Assembly: GCA_001599935.1 (NCBI GenBank)
Contig: BCIJ01000015.1
Coordinates: 309,482 to 373,481 of the forward strand
Source: Holtermannia corniformis
Lineage: Eukaryota; Basidiomycota; Tremellomycetes; Holtermanniales
Reading direction: 5' to 3'
DNA length: 64,000 nt
How positions within the stretch are numbered: the first letter of the stretch is position 1; each line of letters begins with the position of its first letter. The notes under the pieces are model-generated. The model did no database searches and was not told where the DNA came from. It was given only the letters and a program-made list of their open reading frames with translations. Positions 56,414 through 64,000 of the stretch are shown here, piece by piece. The translations under genes and the position numbers were made by a program.

Positions 56414-58529
56414 ATGACCCACTCGAGTCGGTCGCCAGCCGAGAGCGAGCAGCGGGCACTGATGGCGCACGGCGTAGAAACAGCAACGACACCAAACTTG
56501 CTCTCGGCCCTGCTCTCGGTCCGCAGCACCCCGCCGAGACTGATCCTCAGTCCGCCGACGCAACCGCGCAGGGCGAGCGTCGCGCTCATCATCAGGTCGG
56601 TCGAGGTATAGAGCTGTAGCGTCAGATGAGCCGGTGGGAGATTGTCGGCTGCAGCGAACGATCACTGTCTGCTCGACGGTTGCAGCTCTACCTCCATCCC
56701 ACACTCTACTGACCACGCACACAGGCTCAAACCGCCACCCGAGCTGTACATTCCAGACTCGGAGCGCGGCCACAACCTCTCGATCGAAGAGTTTTTCCAA
56801 CTGCGTCAGTCGCGCTCGTCACCGCCTCGTCGTCGGAGCCTAACCCACGCAGCATGGGTCTCTCACCCTCTCACGACCCCGGAACTACTCTTCATCCGTC
56901 GCCAAACGCGCCCTTCAGACCGCTGGGGCTCACACATTGCCTTTCCCGGCGGTCGCCAAGACACGGCAGACGACTCGGCACTGTACACGGCCCAGCGCGA
57001 GACCTGGGAGGAGATTGGGATTGATCTCGCAGAAGCAAAGGATTGGACGTTGGTTGGCAGACTGGATGATCGCGAGATTACGACCAGTCTGGGAAAGAGG
57101 CTGTTGATGATCTTGAGCCCGTTTGGTGCGTGCGGGGGGGGGAGATCAGGGCTGACGGAGGCATAGTGTTTTTGCAGACTTCACCCGTCTCACCACCACC
57201 CGAATTACAGCCGGTACGTGCTCTGCTTCCACGTCTGGTGTTCGTGTTTTCATACCCACGACCGATGCTATGCCGGCTTTGACCACCAGCTTGGCTCGAC
57301 CTGCACTTGCACCTGATCCAATCCACCCATCATTCTCTCTCAGCCATCACATTTTCATCTGGGACGACTCGCTAACGCACCACAGTCTGAAGTCGCCTCA
57401 CTGCACTGGATCCCGATCCCACTCCTGATCCCACCGTTCCAGCCCTCGCAATGGTCCCAGATTGAAATCGACATTTCGTCTCGGCTCTCACCGAGGAACA
57501 GACTGGTCAGGCTCGTGCTGAGGGGTTTGGTTGGCACGATGAAGTGAGTTGCTGTGTGTTGCGGCTGCGGATTGGGTCTTGCGCGGGATGGCTTGGCTGC
57601 CCGAGGCGATACCGTGGCTGCGCACATGACACGGCTAGTGAGGACGGATGCCATGTTGCAGACCTTGCGCTTTCGCCTCGAACCTGTGCCAAACCAAGCT
57701 AACATGCATAGGTTCGGCGCCGTCCTCCTCCCCGACGAACCAGATCATACAGCCGAAGGCTACCATCCAGACGACTTTGATGCCGCAACGCAAGCCGAGG
57801 GCAGTGGCAGCTGGTATCACCCTCAAGAGAAGAAGCGCGTCTTGCGACTCTGGGGCTTGAGTCTCGGCATGACCCTGTACGTTGTCCATCGTGTGCCAGC
57901 CACGCCACAACTCAGACACTCAGCGACCTGCTCTCCCACCTCCCGACCGCCGATTCGTCACCGCTCGTCCGTCCAGCCCAACTCGACGACGCCAACAACC
58001 CGCTGGAATCTCCCGCCGGGTTCGAGATCACGAAACCGTCCAATGCGCTGGAACCGCGCACGCCCGTGACAGTCAGCTCGAGCTTTGAAGATCGGTTCAA
58101 GGAACACCAAGCCAAGACTGAGCCGTTGCCTACAAAAACCAGTGCAAAGGCCAAAGGCAAGGAAAAGGAGAGCAACGTCGTCCGTCGAGGTGTCGGTCCA
58201 GGTCTCACGTATGCTCAACTACCTCCCAATCGTCACGCACTAACGCTCACCCCAGCGCCGTGTTCCCGCGCTTCTCCTACCCAGACGTCAACTTTTGGAT
58301 CTGGGTCTTTGGTCGTCGCTACCGCGCCGTCATCCGCGGCTGGGAGGCATCGCTCAAAGGGCCTATCCGGGCCGCCGATCGGCGCACGAATTGGTCCGGC
58401 GCAGCGCTCTCGACGTTTTACTCGGCAGTCAGGCAGGCTCTCGTCGTGGCCATTGTGATCCGTGCCCTCGTGACGGGCGTGCTCGGTGTCGGCGTTGGCT
58501 GGTATATGTTGAGACGACTCGGGGTGTGA
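56414..58529 (+). CDS. NUDIX hydrolase (CoA-diphosphatase-like) with C-terminal membrane anchor
   Basis: Exon 1 gives PTQPRRASVALIIR, a typical start of the NUDIX fold, spliced to LKPPPELYIPDSERG by a ~130-base intron (about 56596-56726). Then WVSHPLTTPELLFIRR, HIAFPGGRQDTADDSALY and TAQRETWEEIGI supply the NUDIX box (GG..., RE, EE, G), spaced as in Pcd1/NUDT7-like enzymes. LLMILSPFVFLQTSPVSPP and SEVASLHWIPIPLL follow, as in the CoA-diphosphatase branch. Unusual is a long C-terminal extension: a linker rich in Ser, Lys and Glu, then YPDVNFWIWVFGRRYR and a hydrophobic span (ALVVAIVIRALVTGVLGVGV) right before the stop, so it is probably tail-anchored. Substrate and membrane are unknown. Other introns: 57125-57166, a ~170-base one after LQP, one near 57543-57710, and two near 57878 and 58210. 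Confidence 0.8.
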
Positions 58530-58677
58530 TGTATATGATGTTTGATGAGGCTCGATGAGGCCTACAAAGGTTCCTCGGCAAGACCAGCCGAGGTGGAGAC
58601 GATCGGCAGCCCAATGACCACGTACAAGAGGACACAGCTGCCAGACTTGCCTCTCACCTACTTCCAGTCACTCAGCC

Positions 58678-58969
58678 ATGTCCACTGTCCAATCTGACAT
58701 ATACGCTCTTGCCAGGACAGCGTCCGCAGCACTGATCCGACTGCAAGACGCCCCAGCGCACTTTGACAACCTCCGATCAGGACGGCACCGTGTTTGAACA
58801 ATGGGACGCCGCATGGTCAACCTACGATGCGGACAAGGCAATAGTCAAAGCGGTGGTCGATGCGGACTTGCTGGATGACAACTGGAGATCCGAGTTTGAG
58901 AGGGTGACGGGACTCGCGGAGAGCATGAGAGACAAGAAGCCTTTATCGCGGTTCTTTAGCTCAAAGTAG
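58678..58969 (+). pseudogene. Small protein D1, frameshifted relative of the gene at 59365
   Basis: The ATG at 58678 opens MSTVQSDIYALARTASAALI, which stops early at 58797. From 58763 the next frame carries LTTSDQDGTVFEQWDAAWST, YDADKAIVKAVVDADLL and ends RFFSSK at 58969. This second part aligns with LTTLSETNVLW...YDQAKPAIDTAL of the gene at 59365, and the first part aligns with the region just before it. The switch occurs in the TTT run at 58762-58764, so one extra T explains the break: a mutation or a base-call error. No intron fits. Confidence 0.5.
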
Positions 58970-59364
58970 TTGGACGATTATCAGTTGATGAGAACGTTCT
59001 GCATCGGCTCGATAGCATCAGATGTATGGTGTAACATTGGCACTGTTGGGTGGGAGACCTTGCACACTGCAGCCCGGTCGAATGCGCGGTACTGAGCAGG
59101 CTGGCCACCACCGCACCGCCTTCCTTGCTACTTCCTTTCTCTCTTGCTACACGCGGCCGATGTCAGAGTTGCCGACTTTGTAGTCTTTGTCTCTCACAAA
59201 GGGCGATCGCCATACCTACTAGCCGGCGAGCGGCAAACAATCTGTAAGCCGACAGAGTGCTCTTTGATAAAACTCAGCGCAAATTGGTCAGCTGTCTACC
59301 GGCATCTCTGACATGACGCGTATATAACGCTACTCTTGACCGCACAGCGAGTCACAGTGCCATC
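58970..59364. other. Spacer before small gene D2, with a TATA box
   Basis: 395 bases with no gene. TATATAA at 59321-59327 lies 38 bases before the ATG at 59365. Confidence 0.5.
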
Positions 59365-59676
59365 ATGTCGTTGCAACCGAGCGCAGACGAGCAAACCGAA
59401 CTCGATGCAGCCCTTGCTGCGCTGCAAAGTCTCACGGCCGTCCATCAGACTTTGACGACGCTCAGCGAGACCAACGTTTTGTGGAGCGAAGCTGAAGGGC
59501 ACAAGGGAGATCGATGGAAGGCAGCCTTGGTAACGTATGATCAAGCCAAGCCCGCCATCGACACGGCTCTGAGCAGTCAAAACTTCCCACCACCCAGAAA
59601 GCCTCATTTTGAGAAACTCATCAGTGAGATCGACACACTGCGTGAGCGTGGATGGTGTCCTGAGCTCAACGCATAG
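59365..59676 (+). CDS. Small helical protein D2 (103 residues), unknown
   Basis: An intronless frame with a good start (CATCATGTCG) and a TATA box at the usual distance. The protein begins MSLQPSADEQTELDAALAAL and has helical blocks LQSLTAVHQTLTTLSE, WKAALVTYDQAKPAIDTAL and HFEKLISEIDTLRERGW, ending CPELNA. No signal peptide or membrane span. It resembles D1 upstream and the tail resembles a segment near 60490-60570. I do not recognise a family. Confidence 0.58.
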   Translation: MSLQPSADEQTELDAALAALQSLTAVHQTLTTLSETNVLWSEAEGHKGDRWKAALVTYDQAKPAIDTALSSQNFPPPRKPHFEKLISEIDTLRERGWCPELNA

Positions 59677-60636
59677 GCTGGCGCAGACATAGTATCGATG
59701 TAGATCAGAGCTGCACTCACGAGTCATGTACTAGTACGCCGTCCAGAGTCAAGCCTTCAACGACGGCTTCACGACCAGATGTGTTCTGCTTCCGCGAGCA
59801 GACCAGAACTTTAGTCCGTGGCGCTTTATCCTGACATCGGCATGCATCCCAGGCAAGGTATGCCGCGGTAATCTAGTTGACGCCTTTACCGGTGGTGACC
59901 GTCAGGCGGTCATTGTGAGATTGGTCTTCCCTGCCTGGCATGCTATGGAAACAGAACATGTACAAGCCCTACCTTGCGCCAGCAAGCGACTCGGTCTTGC
60001 CCAGCAACCTGATCCTCTATCACGCTTGCGTGGGGCTGCGCAACGACGTGAGGCTGTCATGAGCTTCTTCGAGGGTCATTCACTACACATCCCAATGCCA
60101 CTTTGCAGCGTGTGAGTCCACCCCGAGGTGAGAAGCCCTACCGACTTGAGGAGTCTGAAGATCCAAGCGCAGTACGAGGAACTCGATTGACTGGGCGTTG
60201 TGCATGGTTATATCCACCTGGACCACATGGTCTGCTCCACTGACAGCCAATAGCACTTTATCAACTCTGCAACAGCGCCGTACCAAGAAATTCGACACCC
60301 TTGATCAGGGCGGACGTAGGCGATCTTTCGAAATCACACACTCTGCAGCAGGACCTGGTACATCGAGAAGTTGGAGCGCGCCAAGCATATCGAGGCGTGG
60401 AAGCGCTACAAGCGCAAGCGCAAGGCAATGGTTACACTGCGACCGGGCGACACGCCGATGCTTGGACCTTCGTGAGCATGATCAGCATGCTAGTTCACAA
60501 GACGCAAGTCGAGACGATGATGAGCGTCATCGAGGCGCTGCGAGCGCACGGGTGGTACCCGATGATGGATGACAGTAGTGCATGTATACACAGCGACTCC
60601 AGCATTATATACACAGTTGCCTGCCACATCGCCACA
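59677..60636 (+). other. Unresolved region with coding-like fragments, possibly a decayed D-family member
   Basis: One plus-strand frame at 59927-60060 reads like protein (MLWKQNMYKPYLAPASDSV, then LPSNLILYHACVGLRND before a GTGAGG). Another near 60354-60470 reads WYIEKLERAKHIEAWKRYK. A third, in a different frame near 60490-60570, has KTQVETMMSVIEALRAHGWYP, which resembles the D2 tail (KPHFEKLISEIDTLRERGWCP). I could not join these with consistent splice sites. It may be a real multi-exon gene that I failed to solve, or remnants of D-type copies. Confidence 0.35.
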
Positions 60637-63082
60637 TCACCGATACCCGGGGTTCTTGTAGCGATACAGGGCGCGCTCACGCGTCTCCTTGTGGTCGACA
60701 ATCGGCCGCACGTAGCCCGTTGCATCGAATGCCTGCTTTGCCATCTTGCTCGGCTCATGGATCGTCTTGTCCTTGATGTGCTTGAGTTCTGGAACCCAGT
60801 GTCGGATATACGTCCCGGTCGGGTCGCATTTCTCGGATTGAGAAGTCATGTTGAAGATGCGGAAGTAGGGTTGCGGGTCGGTGCCAGTCTGTCAGGTCAG
60901 GAAGCTGTTCAATAAGGGAGCGCTCTACTCACACTAGCGACCCATTGCCAGCCTGTGACCATATGAGCATACGTTCCGCATGCAGTGACGCAACGCACCG
61001 CCATTGTTTGCAGAGTGCTCGCCGTCGATCAGCGTCTCCATAAAGTATTTCTCGCCCAAACGCCAGTCGACCAGTAGATTCTTGGTGAGGTACGAGGCAA
61101 CGATCATCCGCAATCGGTTGTGCATCCAGCCTACTCGCCGTCAGCAAAATCACAGGAACCAGCCGTGCCACCCACCGTGCTCCTTGCAAGCTCGCATGGC
61201 AGCGTCGACAATCGGCACACCCGTCTTGCCGTCCTTCCATGCTTGAAGGTGTTCCTCATCGACTTCCCACTGCAATCGTCAGCTCCGTGCCGGCCACAAG
61301 GTCAGAACGTACCTGCACATCCTGCAGCTTCTCGAGGTAAGGGCGACCCATCCCGACTGACGGCCATGTCGCCAGTACAGAGGTGTAGAAGTCGCGCCAG
61401 CCGACCTGCCCCGCTGTCAATCCCAAATCTATCACATGCCCCACTTCCACGACCTACCTCCTGCACCCACATCCCCAACCCCGTATCTCTCCCGTACTCC
61501 AGCTTCCCAGCATTCGACATCTTGGCAGCGTTCAGCACCATTCGGGCGCTGACGACGCCACTGGCGAGGTACGGGCTCATCCGGGAGCTCGAGTCCTTAT
61601 CAACCATACTTCGTCCGGAAGCGTACTCGCCGATACGAGCGGGGGTTTTCGATGACGATGGCGTTGCGCCATCTGAGAGGGGCGAAACGAGACCGATCTG
61701 TGAGCCGCGCGCAGTCGTATTCAAGAAGCGATCAAGCACCTGCAATCCGAATAAACACTAGCTCTTTGGTGACGAGCAGTGACTGACCTCCATCGCCTTG
61801 TCAGTCCCTTCCGGCCAGAGCTCCTTCATCTTGTCACGGTCTTTGCACTCGAACCCGTCGACGTTGTCTGGTACAGGCGTGGCGTCGAGCAGGTCCTTGC
61901 ACCACTGCGGAATGGAACGCGGGTTGGCGTGCGGTCGCGGCGATTGCTCCAGCAACCTCTTGTCCGACTGCACGAGTGAAGCCCAGGTTCGCTGATACGG
62001 ACTGCAAGTGTCAATACTACCACTAGTACCAATCTACACTGCACACACCTGAACACGCCATACGGCTTGCCCTGCTTGGTTTTTGCAATTCCAGGCTTCA
62101 CAACCAAGCGATCGTGCACAAACTCAAACTTGATGCCCTTTTCCTTGCCGAGCGTAGCGCATGCGATATCCCGCCGAAGCTCGTCGACTTCGTACGAGAT
62201 GTTGGCAAAGACGTGTGCGGTCTTGAGTGTTTTCGGCAGGATGTCGGTTACGAGGTCTGACGGGATCTCGCGCCGTTTGGGGTGGGTAATGATGTGGAGT
62301 GGGATGTTGAGCGATTTAAGCTGGGTCTGTGGTATGTCAGATCAAGCGTAGAATACGCAAAGTGACAAACCTGCAGAATGCGCAAGTTGCGGAGGACAAA
62401 GTCTATCCGGCGCGTGCTGATATCGTGCATCCTGAAGTCGCCGGTCGACAGGACAAAGAGCACGACGAGAGGCAGATTTTTGTTCTGTGCGAGCGCCGAC
62501 GCTGCTGCCAGACCTCGACTGTCGTCAACTGTCATTGTCAGCTCATGTACCGGCCTGCAACACAGCCAACCAACTGCGGACGTCGACCATACGCATCCAG
62601 AAGCAAACGCTCTCCTTTTCGTCGACCTTGATTTCCTTCTGTGACTCCATCAAGCGATCCAGCTGGTTCATAAACGGATCCTCGTTTGCCTTTTGCCCGA
62701 CCTCCTCAGATGCAATCCGACCCTTTTGAACGTACGCGTTCTTGTTTCGTTTGTGATCCGCGCCTTCGCCCGCGACACCACCTTCGCCATCAGGAGAGTG
62801 GGATCGCTTCCGCGCGTTGGCAGCGGGTTGACCTGTCACGGTCGCATCAGCCATGTTCACAGCACTCAGCCTCGACAAACCCTTGGGCTTTGTGGGTGAT
62901 TTGGCCATGGTTGCTGCCTGCCTGCCGAGTGATAACGTCTTGCCTGCCCCGTTTGGTGAGAAGCCTGTGAGGGTGAGCTGTGGCATGGCCTGGTTGATCC
63001 GCAGCGCTGTGCGCAGGTGGCGCAGCATGCATCCTGCAATCCACGAGATCGATCGACGAGACTTGGTGGTGACGCAAACCAT
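60637..63082 (-). CDS. PHR1: Class I deoxyribodipyrimidine photolyase
   Basis: Light-driven repair of UV-induced cyclobutane pyrimidine dimers, using FAD and an antenna chromophore. The N-terminal domain has [20 protein letters not shown] and [11 protein letters not shown]. The FAD domain has [99 protein letters not shown] and [12 protein letters not shown]. The NGG and WQW pieces join across an intron near 60962-61007, and WVAS joins TGTDPQ across the next one. The ~110 residues before the fold begin with a basic, hydrophobic stretch ([17 protein letters not shown]) that could be a mitochondrial presequence. It also has a [14 protein letters not shown] cluster suggesting nuclear import. About eight introns. 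A start at the downstream Met near 62984 is possible. Confidence 0.92.
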
Positions 63083-63680
63083 TCTAGCAGCTCATTAGCG
63101 GTATGCTAGGGTGCCTAGCACGCTGCTGTTGAAGCACCTAGCAACCGACGTCTGCCCGCCCATAATCCCCGTGTCTGGCTTGGCTTGTGCATCTCGTTCT
63201 TGACAGGGTGGTCCATGGTGAAGCTCGCAGACCTGATACGCGTGGCATGCAGAACAAGACACTCTGACGGCCGGCTGGCTGTTTGCAGCTCGACGGGCAA
63301 CAACAACTCGCTCCGTGCCGGCCTCCTTTCGAAGACTCTCTCGCCGTGCGGTCCACCTACAAGTGTTTTTCTTGGCGCAGGACTTCCAAAATAGAATCAA
63401 GGGTATCATGAGGTCCGTCCTCACGCTTGTCTCGAGATGGTCACGCTGGACCCAGCGCGAGCTCGGCCGCACCAACTCAAGCTTAAACAGACCCACGTGG
63501 AGCCATTAGCGGATCCGCGCTCGGCCGCCGAAAGCTGTCCACAGCTCAGCAAGACTGACAGCTCCAACAAATACTTACATCCAACAGCTGATGCGTCACT
63601 GACCTCTTCTGTGCGACTTGGCGAGGCGAAAGGCTGATTGACTTCACCACACGCGACCCCGAGATACGCGTGCCGACGCA
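63083..63680. promoter_or_regulatory. Divergent intergenic region between photolyase and ABC transporter
   Basis: 598 bases. Several short open frames, no recognised domain. It should hold the promoters of both genes; light- or stress-responsive elements were not identified. Confidence 0.45.
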
Positions 63681-64000
63681 ATGAGCGAGCGTTTCGCGGC
63701 CGTACAGGCCTTTCTACATGTAGACTCGGCAGCGTTCGCTGGACAAGAAGCCGTGACTACCGCTGCAAGTAGTCTTGAGCTGTGCTTCAACGACCTGGCC
63801 TTCGGCCCGGGCAGCGAATGCCGTGTTGTCGATTTGTGAGTGCCTCGCCTGCCTTTGACCCGCCCTCAGCTGATACGTGCCGCAGTACCGTCAAGTTCGA
63901 GCAGGGGTATGGTCTATCGCTCAAGTGAGCTGTGATGCTGAACGATCACGTACAGTATACTGTCCATTTTGCCAAATGCTCTCTTTATCCTACTCGCGGT
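63681..64000 (+). CDS. 5' end of a full-size ABC transporter, MRP/ABCC type (truncated by window)
   Basis: The ATG at 63681 opens MSERFAAVQAFLHVDSAAF. After an intron (about 63838-63887) and a second of about 49 bases (63912-63960, GTATGG...TACAG), the joined product reads CRVVDFTVKFEQGILSILPN, ALFILLA. The pattern DFT...FE..ILSILP.AL is the start of the first membrane domain in fungal multidrug-resistance-associated ABC proteins. Only about 80 residues are visible, so the substrate class is open. Confidence 0.6.

Noticed and set aside
63909..63961. An ultrashort 31-base intron (GTGAGC...TACAG) in the ABC transporter
   Set aside because: A GTATGG donor 18 bases earlier gives a normal 49-base intron and the family motif FEQGILSILP, so the ultrashort form is unnecessary.
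1..64000. CRISPR arrays, rRNA operons, intact transposases, bacterial-style operons
   Set aside because: None seen; gene structure is eukaryotic throughout and repeats are short and local.

Overview
The window is nuclear DNA of a fungus, most likely a basidiomycete (possibly a yeast-like, intron-rich one). The DNA is GC-rich and genes are densely packed on both strands. Almost every gene is cut by many short GT-AG introns of about 40-80 bases, usually with a CTGAC/CTAAC-like branch site just before the acceptor. A CAP59/CMT1-type (GT69) mannosyltransferase and a surface protein of a kind common in mushrooms support the basidiomycete assignment. I saw no rRNA, tRNA, CRISPR array, intact transposon or bacterial-style operon. 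The species cannot be named from sequence alone. Gene spans below run from start codon to stop codon, introns included; exon joins were made by eye.

Layout. 0-16 kb: a truncated gene at the left edge, a peroxisomal ABCD fatty-acyl transporter, a small secreted Ser/Thr-rich protein, a nitrilase/omega-amidase, RNase P/MRP subunit POP5, a zinc-ribbon protein and the potassium transporter TRK1. 16-32 kb: CFT2/CPSF100, a large Q-rich/RGG protein of unknown function, the GT69 glycosyltransferase, a single-pass surface protein, a tiny gene and a PTC2-type PP2C phosphatase. 32-39 kb: two tandem L-asparaginase paralogues, preceded by a block of GAGAC/GTCTC inverted repeats, then an acyl-CoA synthetase ending in the peroxisomal signal AKL. 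39-45 kb: an unknown single-TM protein, then an accessory stretch with short repeats and three tandem ~110-residue helical paralogues, one with an in-frame TGA. 45-59 kb: mitochondrial ribosomal mL46, exosome nuclease RRP6, U1-associated RBM25/SNU71-like factor, SNF5/SFH1, NXT1-like mRNA-export factor, an HD phosphohydrolase and a membrane-anchored NUDIX hydrolase. 58.6-61 kb: a second family of tiny paralogues, at least one frameshifted. 61-64 kb: a class I DNA photolyase and the 5' end of an MRP-type ABC transporter.

Functional links. The ABCD transporter and the AKL-tagged acyl-CoA synthetase would act in sequence in peroxisomal fatty-acid oxidation. POP5, CFT2, RBM25, NXT1 and RRP6 cover tRNA maturation, mRNA 3'-end formation, splicing, export and decay; this is probably chance clustering of housekeeping genes. 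The two families of small fast-evolving proteins are the least explained part of the window and the best candidates for something undescribed.
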